A DNA stretch of 46,656 nt from an uncultured Riemerella sp. (GTDB taxonomy: Bacteria; Bacteroidota; Bacteroidia; Flavobacteriales; Weeksellaceae): the NCBI GenBank assembly GCA_938037185.1, contig CALHQK010000009.1, forward strand, positions 1-46,656. Reading direction: 5' to 3'. The notes beneath the pieces were generated by a model, which ran no database searches, was not told where the DNA came from, and saw only the letters and a list, made by a program, of their open reading frames with translations. A program made the position numbers and the translations under genes. This document shows positions 23,489-31,304 of this stretch, piece by piece (the stretch's first letter is position 1; the number at the start of each line of letters is the position of its first letter).

Positions 23489-24517
23489 TCAAGATGCTAT
23501 ACAGAACATGGTCTCTCCTTTATTCACGGGCGGAGTGCTTATTTTGTATAAGATAATGCCGTCTGCGGGAGCGCTTATTTCATGGATGATATTCCCAAAA
23601 TCATCAGTAATATAGCCCAGCTTTTCTCCTTTTTTTATTTGGTCTCCTGCCTTGTAGCGGCTGTAGAATATTCCCTTTTCGGGAACTTTTATATAAGACT
23701 GCCGGCCGAAAAATTGGTAAGCTTTCTTTTGGGTTTCCGCCTTCTTTTTAGGGTACATTCCCATGAAATCCAGCATGCGGTATACGGATTCTTTCAGCAG
23801 GCTGATGTCTTCCCTGTCTGCCGTTCCGAGTTTCCCCGCTTCTATGCTTAGTGCCGCCACGCCGTTCTGAACAGCTTGTTTAAAGGCATACAGAGCTGGT
23901 TCGGTTTTCGTAATGGTGTAGGGATAAGCCACAATATAAGGCATGCCCGAAACCTCCGAGAGCCTATGAGCCAGCTGGGTGTTTTCTTTGTCTTCCTCGT
24001 TGTTGTAATAACATGCAAAGGGTATCAAATCCTCATTGGCATCTCCGCCGTGAATGTCCAGAAACACATCAGAAACGGGAATAATATTTTTGGTAATCCA
24101 GTGGGCGGTCTGCTCCGTGATGCTTCCCGAAGCGGAACCAGGGAAAGCCAGGTTTAGATTTTTCCTGTCCGTAGGATTTACAAAGGGAGCGCGGCCATAG
24201 AAAGACCCAGCATTTGCAATGGGCAGAATGACCAGTGTGCCTTTTAGCTGTTTCGGGTCTATTTCTTTCAGCAGCTCCTGCACAGCCATGATGGGCGGAT
24301 ATTCATACCCATGAATTCCGGCTACGATGGTGAAGACCCTGCCTTTTTCTTTGCCGTTGATGACGCTCAGCGGCATATAGTGGTTTTCATCTTCTTTATT
24401 AAAGACTATTTTGGTGTCAAACCTATCGGCGGAGGCTTGGTTGATGAGCCGATTGATTTCCTGTGCATTCATTACAAAATATTGGAATATTAAAAAGATA
24501 AAGAATCGTTTTTTCAT
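23489..24517 (-). CDS. Exported succinylglutamate desuccinylase/aspartoacylase-like zinc hydrolase
   Basis: A 342-residue M14-fold hydrolase. A signal peptide (MKKRFFIFLIFQYFVMNAQ) suggests a periplasmic enzyme, unlike cytosolic AstE. Zinc ligands are visible in VAGIHGYEYPPIMA (H-x2-E) and FLDIHGGDANEDLIPF (second His). The C-terminal 80 residues form a lipoyl-like beta module (KGEKLGYITDDFGNII and SAPADGIILY), as in AstE/AspA proteins. It should cleave an N-acylated amino acid or a small amide; the substrate is unknown. It stands between the antiporter and ruvC with gaps of about 50 bp each. Confidence 0.87.
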   Translation of the reverse strand: MKKRFFIFLIFQYFVMNAQEINRLINQASADRFDTKIVFNKEDENHYMPLSVINGKEKGRVFTIVAGIHGYEYPPIMAVQELLKEIDPKQLKGTLVILPIANAGSFYGRAPFVNPTDRKNLNLAFPGSASGSITEQTAHWITKNIIPVSDVFLDIHGGDANEDLIPFACYYNNEEDKENTQLAHRLSEVSGMPYIVAYPYTITKTEPALYAFKQAVQNGVAALSIEAGKLGTADREDISLLKESVYRMLDFMGMYPKKKAETQKKAYQFFGRQSYIKVPEKGIFYSRYKAGDQIKKGEKLGYITDDFGNIIHEISAPADGIILYKISTPPVNKGETMFCIAS

Positions 24518-24561
24518 TTTTAAACAAAAGATTTTTTAGAACCTGCGGTGCAAAACTTCGG

Positions 24562-25116
24562 TTATTTCAGTCTGTCCGGATTTTGTTTGAGGAAGCTGTC
24601 CCAGCTCGAATAAGATTTTGTGCTCTCCGCCTTTCCCGAATTGAAATAATGGCACACCGCCACCGCCAGCCCATCTGAGGCATCTAAGTATTTGGTGGGA
24701 AATTCTTTCAAGCCGAGCAGATTTTTCAGCATGCCTGCCACCTGCTCTTTGCTTGCGTTTCCGTTTCCTGTAATCGCCATTTTTACTTTTTTAGGAGAAT
24801 ATTCGGTAATGGGAATATCGCGGTAGAGGCTCGCTGCCATCGCAACGCCCTGTGCCCTGCCGAGTTTGAGCATACTCTGCACATTTTTCCCAAAGAAAGG
24901 AGCTTCCAGCGCCACCTCATCAGGGTGGAACTCATCGATAAGGGCTAAAGTCCTCTCAAAGATGTATTTCAGCTTGGTTTCGTGGTTAGGGTATTTTTTG
25001 AGCACCAGCTCGTGGATGGAGACCAGCTCCATTTTACTTCCCTTCACGGAGATAATCCCAAAGCCCATCACGGTAGTCCCTGGGTCTATCCCTAAGATGA
25101 TTTTTTCTGTCTGCAT
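24562..25116 (-). CDS. ruvC: Holliday junction resolvase RuvC
   Basis: RuvC is a dimeric endonuclease that cuts Holliday junctions after RuvAB branch migration. The 184-residue product has the RNase H-fold catalytic acids: Asp11 in ILGIDPGTTVMGFG, Glu in VALEAPFFGKN, and the C-terminal Asp pair in YLDASDGLAVAVCHYF. The central GRAQGVAMAASLYRD and VKMAITGNGNASKEQV stretches are typical. I use the ATG at 25116 because the eight upstream codons lack conservation and the resulting MQTEKIILGID opening suits the family. No ruvA or ruvB is adjacent. Its 5' side is a 1.4-kb repeat region shared with a divergent AddA-like gene. Confidence 0.96.
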   Translation of the reverse strand: MQTEKIILGIDPGTTVMGFGIISVKGSKMELVSIHELVLKKYPNHETKLKYIFERTLALIDEFHPDEVALEAPFFGKNVQSMLKLGRAQGVAMAASLYRDIPITEYSPKKVKMAITGNGNASKEQVAGMLKNLLGLKEFPTKYLDASDGLAVAVCHYFNSGKAESTKSYSSWDSFLKQNPDRLK

Positions 25117-25283
25117 GGTGCAAAAATAAGAAAAAACCATTTTTAATCAATCAGGTTAAGGAGCAGATAAAACCAAAAATCATTTTTTGCCGAGCAGACT
25201 GGCGGTCTTTTTTGATTTTCAAGGGCTAAAAATCACTTTTTCCCTGTTTATAGGACTTCGCGATAGGTTCCGAACCGGCTCGA

Positions 25284-25451
25284 CCTAGCTCAGAGGCAGC
25301 TCAGCCTAGCTCAGAGGTAGCTCAGCCTAGTTCAAAGGTAGCTCAACCTAGCTCAGAGGTAGCTCGACCTAGTTCAGAGGTAGCTCAACCTAGTTCAAAG
25401 GCAGCTTAGCCTAGCTTAGAGGTAGCTCGACCTAGTTCAGAGGTAGGTTGC
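25284..25451. repeat. Tandem array of eight 21-bp units (second family)
   Basis: Units of the form CCTAGCTCAGAGGTAGCTCAG. CCTAG recurs at 25284, 25305, 25326, 25347, 25368, 25389, 25410 and 25431, exactly every 21 bp. Copies differ by a few substitutions (AGCTCAG/AGTTCAA/AGCTTAG) and no indels. The sequence is unrelated to the array at 91-258, but period and copy number are the same. The 13-bp CGATAGGTTCCGA just upstream (25261-25273) reappears inverted in the array near 26.1 kb. Together with the next two entries this fills 25117-26510, in which I find no credible gene. Confidence 0.95.
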
Positions 25452-25515
25452 CTTGGCTTTGAGTTTATTTTAAATAGTGATGAATAATTTATATGTTCTA
25501 TAATGTTTTATATTA

Positions 25516-26052
25516 TGTTCTTTTGGCTTGAACCAAACCTAACGAAGTGGTTCGGCGTAGCCAAAAGAACGAAAAAAGACCATTTTGTTCTGTGCTTTTC
25601 CTTGATGAAAAGCACCAAAAATCAAGGCTTGGAAAGTCCAGCTAAAATTTTATTCAAAAGCCTAAAATTCTTATAACTCGCTCCATCGCTTTTCCCTTTG
25701 CCTGCTCAAACAGGAAGAATTTTTTACGGCTTTTGAATAAAATTTCTTAACGCTTCCCTTTCCTATGCTGTTTCCCCCAAAGGGGGAAGAACAGCCGACA
25801 AAACAACATTATAGAAAAACGGAACAATAGAAACGCAAAGCTGGTTCGGCCTCCGGAAAGAGAGGCGTAAAAATGGAGCGAGGGAGCCGCAAAAACTTCT
25901 GTTGTCTGAGCCGATAGGCGAAACCTAACGAAGTGGTTCGGCGAAGCTGTAAGCGAGCCAATTGTGAGGATTTTAGGCTTCCGAGCGAACATTTTAGCCG
26001 AGCTTTCCGAAGCCTTGAACTTTTGGTTCTTTTGGTTCAAGCCAAAAGAACA
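25516..26052. repeat. 537-bp dyad-symmetric intergenic element with 22-bp inverted ends
   Basis: The ends, TGTTCTTTTGGCTTGAACCAA plus A (25516-25537), are repeated perfectly inverted at 26031-26052. Nested inverted pairs follow: CAAGGCTTGGAAAG with CTTTCCGAAGCCTTG, AAGCCTAAAAT with ATTTTAGGCTT, CTCGCTCCAT with ATGGAGCGAG, and AAATTTTATTCAAAAGCC with GGCTTTTGAATAAAATTT. A central hairpin has CCCCC-AAA-GGGGG. A 23-bp direct repeat AAACCTAACGAAGTGGTTCG+GCG occurs at 25535-25557 and 25921-25943. It is MITE-like in layout, but I see no target-site duplication and no transposase. The minus-strand frame at 25747-26040 is probably noise of the symmetry. Confidence 0.75.
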
Positions 26053-26080
26053 ATATAGAATATATCAATTATTTATCTCG

Positions 26081-26422
26081 CACCCCCTTGATAGGTATCT
26101 GCACCCCCCCTCGGAACCTATCGTAACCCCCTTAGTAGGTGTCTGCGACCGCCTCGGAACCTATTGCAACCCCCTTGATAGGTGTCTGCACCCCCCTCGG
26201 AACCTATCGTAACCCCCTTAGTAGGTGTCTGCACCCCCCTTGGAACCTATTATAACCCCCTTGATAGGTGTCTGCGACCGCCTCGGAACCTATCATCCCC
26301 CCCTTAATAGGTGTCTACACCTACCTCGGAACCTATTGTAACCCCCTTAGTAGGTGTCTGCGACCGCCTTGGAACCTATTGTAACCCCCTTAGTAGGTGT
26401 CTGCGACCCCCTCGAAACCTAT
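26081..26422. repeat. Tandem array of 43-bp units with internal inverted half-sites
   Basis: GGAACCTAT recurs at 26113, 26156, 26199, 26242, 26285, 26328, 26371 and (as GAAACCTAT) 26414, always exactly 43 bp apart. Each unit also carries ATAGGT or GTAGGT about 22 bp later, facing the ACCTAT half, so each can form a small hairpin. The strand is strongly C-rich (runs of five to seven C). The unit can be split into a 21- and a 22-bp half that share a T-x-TC...CC-x-CC-T pattern, suggesting an old duplication. Confidence 0.95.
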
Positions 26423-26510
26423 AAAAACGGTAGGGCAGGGATGATATAAATCAGGTTTAGGTACTTTTGGTTTATTTTTTATAAATTCGTGCTTATTTTT
26501 CCTTTGTAAA

Positions 26511-29500
26511 ATGAAATCCACTTATACTGTCATCAATGCCTCGGCTGGGTCGGGCAAAACTTATACCCTCGTACAGAGACTTCTAATGCTTTGTCTGGAA
26601 AATCCCAGCGAGCCAGATGCTGTTCGGCATATCATTGCCCTTACTTTTACCAATAAGGCTGCCAATGAAATGAAAGAGCGAATACTCCAATGGCTGGGAA
26701 AATTCACCGCTGAAAACTATGCCCAATGCCAAGAACTGCTGGATATACAGGGAAAATTCCGCCAACAGGGCAAAAATATCCCTATCGATGAGCTGCACCG
26801 CCGTTCCCAAGCGGTTTTGGACTATATTCTGCACCACTACTCCATGCTGAACATCGGTACGATAGATAGATTTAATTCTAAATTGGTGCGTTCTTTTTCC
26901 TACGAGCTGGGACTGGCGCAGAATTTTAATTTGGAAATTCAGCCCGAACCCTATCTGATAGAAGCCGTAGACCAGATGCTGGACAAGATAGGCGGAGACA
27001 GAAAGGTATCGGATACTTTCATAGATTTTGTGAATTATAGTTTGGATAATAACGAGCGGGTAAATCTGAGCCAAACGCTCTACCAATCGGCAAAGGAATT
27101 TGTAAAAGACATCCACTACAAAAGGCTTTTGGAGAATAAATATTTTGACTGGGAAGCCTACGAAAACACCAAAAACAACATTAGAAAAAATCTCACCGAA
27201 ATCAAAAAAGCCTCTATAGAAACAGCGCAGAAGGCCATTTCGCTTATCAAAGAAAGAGGGCTGGAAATAGAGGATTTCTCTGGCGGAGGGAAAAACAGCA
27301 TTGCCAAGTTTTTCCATGAAGTCGCAAAGTTCTACAACAATGAGCGAAGAGATTTCCCTTTCCCGTCTAATGAGGAGTCCGCACTGGCAGTTTTTGAAAA
27401 AGGCGCTTCATCCAAATCAAAACACAAGGAGCAGGATATTTTTGACATTCTCAGCCATTTGATGGAAAGCAGGAGAAACCTCATCAGCAATTATATCCTG
27501 ATGCAGAAAAAAGAAAAAATACTTCACGCCCTGCTTCCGCTTCGGGTAAATAAGGAAATCCAAGATGAACTTGCCAAAATAGAGGAAGAAAACGATTTGG
27601 TTCTGCTTTCTAAATTTAATATTATCATCAATGAAAACCTGAAAAATGAGCCTTCGGCTTTCATTTACGAAAAAGTGGGAACTCGGTATCTGCACTACTT
27701 CTTTGATGAGTTTCAGGATACTTCGGCGCTGCAATGGCAGAATTTCCTGCCGCTGCGAGATCACACAATTTCTTCGGACAATACGAGTTTTACCCTTGTG
27801 GGAGACCCTAAACAGAGCATTTACCGCTTCCGAGGCGGAGAGAGCCAGCTGATGCTGAACATCATCAATCATAAAGAAAATGCGCCTGTCCCTGCCAATG
27901 TCATTTCACTAAAAGAAAACTACCGAAGTGCGAGAAACATCGTAAGGTTTAATAATGAACTTTACCAATACATATCCGAGCAGGGAGATTTTGAACATAA
28001 AGAAATTTTCGGCGAAAAAGCCCAGCAGGAAGCCAAAACAGACATCGACGGCAGAGTAAGAGTAAATCTGATAGAAAACGCCAAAAAAGAGGATTTCTAC
28101 CAAGATACCGCAGACCAGATGCAGCAGGACATCCAGCAGTGTCTGGATAATGGCTTTAGATTCTCGGATATTACCATCTTGTGCAGAGGGAATAATGATA
28201 TATTCAACTATTCTCAGCTTTTGGGAAGCAGGGAAGTGCTGTACAATGGAGAAAAAACCTTTATAAAAACCATTTCCGAACGAGGGCTTACGCTTAATCT
28301 CTCTAAAACCCTGAATGCTCTGATAGAATTTCTAAACTGGACAGCCGCTCCGAAAAGCAAAAAATTTCTGGTGATGCTGTTCTACTATCTCAATGATTTA
28401 GGGCGAATCAAAATCAATGATTTTTCAGTAGAAATGCTGGAAATTCTGGCTATTGAAGAGCAGAAGGAATTATTTGATTTTATCAAAAAAAGATACGGGC
28501 TGGATTTGGCGCATTCCCATATTCCGAACCTCAATCTTTACAACTTTATAGAACATTTCGTTTATGAATTTTCTGTCAAAGACAAGGAAATGGATTTCAT
28601 TCTCAATTTCTTAGAAATGCTCTATGGCTTCTCCCAAAACACAGGAATGACCCTGAAAGATTTCCTGAAATTCTGGGAGGAGGAAGGCAAAAACATCTCT
28701 ATCCAAGCCTCTGAAAATATAGATGCTGTGCAGATAATGACCATCCACAAAGCCAAAGGGCTAGAGTTTCCTGTAGTCTTCCTGCCGATGGAAAACAAAA
28801 GCCAAGATTCCAAATTCACGGAATGGTATGATTTGGAGGGAAAAAACGCTCTCAGCGCGGTGAATATCTCGGGATTTGATAAAGGATTAGAAACCTACGA
28901 TGAAGATATAGAAATATTCAACAGTGAGAATGTCTATAAAAACTTCATAGACCGCCTCTGTGTGCAGTATGTAGCCACCACACGCCCTGTGGAACAGCTT
29001 TTCCTTTATCTCCAAAAACCGAGCAACTCGGCTAATCATTTGGAAATATTTGACTTTGTAAATCAATACAATATAGAAAATGTGGACAACTTTGATTTAT
29101 TCGAAACAAATGAGGAGCTGCTCAGAAAAAAAACTAAACAAAAGAAAAAAGAATGGGCTACGATGAGCATCTCATCCATCCACAAACAGGGAGAATCACT
29201 GGCTAATATCCAAATCGCCACGCCATCCAAAAGTTATCAAAAACGAAAAGAGAAAACAAGAATGGGTCTTCTCATTCACGATATTTTAGCGAAAATAAAC
29301 CACAAGGATGATATGGAAAAGGTCTTGGATAGTTTTTTCCTCTTGGGAACAATTACCGAGAAAGAAAAAGAAATCATCACAAAGAGAATTTCGCCAGTTC
29401 TAAATGATGAAAAATATGCTCCATATTTCAGTGGAAATGAGAAAGAAATCATCAATGAAAGAGAAATTCTCGTCACTTTGGAGGATGGAGAGCAAAAATT

Positions 29501-29669
29501 CTACCGACCAGACCGCGTCATAAAAACGGATGAAGGCTACATTATCGTTGATTTCAAAACAGGTGAAGAGGAAAGAGAAAAACACCAAAAACAGGTGAAA
29601 GATTACCAAAACGCCTTAGAAAAAACAGGCAAAAAGGTGATAGAAACAAAACTTATTTATTTTGATTGA
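26511..29669 (+). CDS. AddA/RecB-like UvrD-type helicase-nuclease
   Basis: A 1052-residue SF1A helicase with a C-terminal nuclease, acting in double-strand break repair. Motif I is NASAGSGKTYTLVQRL (residues 9-24), Ia is ALTFTNKAANEMKERI, II is FFDEFQDTSALQW, III is LVGDPKQSIYRFRGGE, V is QIMTIHKAKGLEFPVVFL, and VI has VATTRPVEQLFLYL. The C-terminus has the PD-(D/E)XK nuclease pattern FYRPDRVIKTDEGYIIVDFK. Such proteins normally pair with an AddB-type partner to resect DNA ends before RecA. No addB-like gene is adjacent, so the partner, if any, is elsewhere. The gene is divergent from ruvC, across the repeat locus. Confidence 0.92.
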   Translation: MKSTYTVINASAGSGKTYTLVQRLLMLCLENPSEPDAVRHIIALTFTNKAANEMKERILQWLGKFTAENYAQCQELLDIQGKFRQQGKNIPIDELHRRSQAVLDYILHHYSMLNIGTIDRFNSKLVRSFSYELGLAQNFNLEIQPEPYLIEAVDQMLDKIGGDRKVSDTFIDFVNYSLDNNERVNLSQTLYQSAKEFVKDIHYKRLLENKYFDWEAYENTKNNIRKNLTEIKKASIETAQKAISLIKERGLEIEDFSGGGKNSIAKFFHEVAKFYNNERRDFPFPSNEESALAVFEKGASSKSKHKEQDIFDILSHLMESRRNLISNYILMQKKEKILHALLPLRVNKEIQDELAKIEEENDLVLLSKFNIIINENLKNEPSAFIYEKVGTRYLHYFFDEFQDTSALQWQNFLPLRDHTISSDNTSFTLVGDPKQSIYRFRGGESQLMLNIINHKENAPVPANVISLKENYRSARNIVRFNNELYQYISEQGDFEHKEIFGEKAQQEAKTDIDGRVRVNLIENAKKEDFYQDTADQMQQDIQQCLDNGFRFSDITILCRGNNDIFNYSQLLGSREVLYNGEKTFIKTISERGLTLNLSKTLNALIEFLNWTAAPKSKKFLVMLFYYLNDLGRIKINDFSVEMLEILAIEEQKELFDFIKKRYGLDLAHSHIPNLNLYNFIEHFVYEFSVKDKEMDFILNFLEMLYGFSQNTGMTLKDFLKFWEEEGKNISIQASENIDAVQIMTIHKAKGLEFPVVFLPMENKSQDSKFTEWYDLEGKNALSAVNISGFDKGLETYDEDIEIFNSENVYKNFIDRLCVQYVATTRPVEQLFLYLQKPSNSANHLEIFDFVNQYNIENVDNFDLFETNEELLRKKTKQKKKEWATMSISSIHKQGESLANIQIATPSKSYQKRKEKTRMGLLIHDILAKINHKDDMEKVLDSFFLLGTITEKEKEIITKRISPVLNDEKYAPYFSGNEKEIINEREILVTLEDGEQKFYRPDRVIKTDEGYIIVDFKTGEEEREKHQKQVKDYQNALEKTGKKVIETKLIYFD

Positions 29670-29690
29670 TAATTTTTAACAAAAAATATT

Positions 29691-30575
29691 ATGAAAGACT
29701 CTGTAATGGGCATAGAAATAGAAAAAGTATTAGAGGATTGGGAAAATTCCATTATACAGTTTCTGCCAAAAATGGTAGAGGCGGTTATCGTCCTTGTTTT
29801 ATTTATCTTCTTAGCTAGGATAGCCAAAAGAATTAGTCGCCGCGCTTTTAAGGTTCATCTGAACATTTCTCATATCATCGCTTCTACGGTTTATTGTTTT
29901 TTCCTGTTTTCGGGGGTTTATCTTGCTTTGGAGCTTTTGGGGCTGGACAAGGTTTTCTCGCATCTGCTTGCAGGAGCTGGGATTGTGGGAATTATCGCTG
30001 GTTTCGCTTTCAAAGATGTGGCGTCAAATATCTTTGCGGGACTGCTTCTGAAAACCCACAGCCCATACAAGGAGGGCGACTGGGTGGAGATAGATGATAA
30101 ATACGGCATTGTCACGCAGGTAAGTCTGATCACTACGACCATAAGAACCATTCCTGGGCAGGATGTTTTTATCCCAAATCAAATTATTTACAGCGGAACA
30201 TTTACCAATTTTTCCACTTTGAAAAAAAGGAGAATTATCCTAAAAACAGGCGTTTCTTTTGGAGATGATTTGGAGTTTGTGCAGGCTACCGCTCTTGATG
30301 AAATCAAGAAAATAAAAACTCTGCTTCCTGATGAAAAAGTGGATTTGTATTTCACAGATATTGGAAATTCTACATTTGATTTTGTACTTCGGTTTTGGAT
30401 AAAATTTGAAACCAATGATGATTTCTACGAAGCTATGAACGAAGCCATCATGCGGATAAAAAAACGATTCGACAAGGAAGGGATTTGTCTAGCCTACCCC
30501 GTTACTACGCTGGATTTTGGTGTAAAAGGCGGCGTGAATATCTTTGACAAAGAAATAAAAATCAATAAAATTTAG
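29691..30575 (+). CDS. Small-conductance mechanosensitive channel, MscS family
   Basis: A 294-residue inner-membrane channel that releases solutes on osmotic downshock. It has three membrane helices: about residues 25-45, 60-85 and the pore helix LAGAGIVGIIAGFAFKDVAS, whose Ala/Gly pattern is diagnostic. Next comes the SNIFAGLLL..H.P...GDWVEI segment, the beta domain with TIRTIPGQDVFIPNQ, and the C-terminal alpha/beta vestibule ending near ATTLDFG-like residues. Its size matches E. coli MscS (286). It follows the helicase gene by 21 bp and may share its transcript. It ends at a bidirectional terminator. Confidence 0.95.
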   Translation: MKDSVMGIEIEKVLEDWENSIIQFLPKMVEAVIVLVLFIFLARIAKRISRRAFKVHLNISHIIASTVYCFFLFSGVYLALELLGLDKVFSHLLAGAGIVGIIAGFAFKDVASNIFAGLLLKTHSPYKEGDWVEIDDKYGIVTQVSLITTTIRTIPGQDVFIPNQIIYSGTFTNFSTLKKRRIILKTGVSFGDDLEFVQATALDEIKKIKTLLPDEKVDLYFTDIGNSTFDFVLRFWIKFETNDDFYEAMNEAIMRIKKRFDKEGICLAYPVTTLDFGVKGGVNIFDKEIKINKI

Positions 30576-30601
30576 TATTAAATACATAAAGAAAGGCTAA
30601 A

Positions 30602-30637
30602 AAATAGAGCTTTCTGATTTCTCAAGAAGCTCTATTT
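30602..30637. terminator. Bidirectional terminator, mscS-like gene / queE
   Basis: AAATAGAGCTT (30602-30612) pairs perfectly with AAGCTCTATTT (30627-30637) around a 14-nt loop. On the minus strand six T follow, which suits the end of the pgi-queE cluster. On the plus strand TTTGTATTTA follows, a weaker run. Confidence 0.85.
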
Positions 30638-30660
30638 GTATTTAATTAAATTCACTTCAC

Positions 30661-31296
30661 TTACCGAATGTCTAAATACTTATGCGTCTGCACCGATGAC
30701 CGCCACTGTGGGTTTTCCAATATATAGCTGGTAATTTTAGGGTAGTTCGTTTCTCTTTTGCTCCATTCGGATTGCAGGTAGAGGAGGCAGTTTTCGGAAA
30801 CTTTGGCAGCCTGCTCCTCGGCGAACTTAAAATCATGGTTATTGAAAATCACCATTTTCAGTTCATTGGCTTTTTTATAGACTTCCGGCAGGGGCTGTTT
30901 TACTTTCTTTGGCGATAGTGTAATCCAATCCAGATGCCCGCTCAGCGGATGTGAGCCAGAGGTCTCTATGTGGATGGTGCAGCCGAGTTCTTTTAGTTTT
31001 TGGGTAAGAAATTCTAAATTCCACATCAGCGGTTCTCCTCCTGTGATGATGATGGTTTTGCAATGCTTTGCCGCTGTCTGGGCGAGTTCCTCCATGTCTA
31101 AAACAGGATGAAGAGAGGCATCCCAGCTTTCTTTTACATCGCACCAGTGGCATCCTACATCGCATCCTGCCAAACGGATAAAATATGCCGCCCTGCCCGC
31201 GTGGAATCCTTCGCCTTGTATGGTATAAAAATGCTCCATCACGGGGAGCATTTTTCCTTGTTTGATTAATAATTCTTGCTCTTTTTTTTCTGACAT
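30661..31296 (-). CDS. queE: 7-carboxy-7-deazaguanine synthase
   Basis: QueE is a radical SAM enzyme that turns 6-carboxytetrahydropterin into 7-carboxy-7-deazaguanine, on the way to preQ1 and tRNA queuosine. The 211-residue product has the family substrate stretch FYTIQGEGFHAGRAAYFIRL. Its cluster motif is GCDVGCHWCDV (Cys45, Cys49, Cys52, the usual C-x3-C-x2-C), followed by ITGGEPLMW and HIETSGSHPL. It starts 8 bp after folD and is the last gene of a minus-strand cluster. No other queuosine gene is adjacent. Confidence 0.95.
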   Translation of the reverse strand: MSEKKEQELLIKQGKMLPVMEHFYTIQGEGFHAGRAAYFIRLAGCDVGCHWCDVKESWDASLHPVLDMEELAQTAAKHCKTIIITGGEPLMWNLEFLTQKLKELGCTIHIETSGSHPLSGHLDWITLSPKKVKQPLPEVYKKANELKMVIFNNHDFKFAEEQAAKVSENCLLYLQSEWSKRETNYPKITSYILENPQWRSSVQTHKYLDIR

Positions 31297-31304
31297 TAAT
31301 GTAA

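Noticed and set aside
25747..26040. 97-codon open frame on the minus strand
   Set aside because: It lies wholly in the dyad-symmetric element, its product is low in recognisable pattern, and its frame is explained by the inverted repeats.
25516..26052. Insertion sequence
   Set aside because: No transposase-like frame and no flanking target duplication visible, so I list it only as a repeat element.
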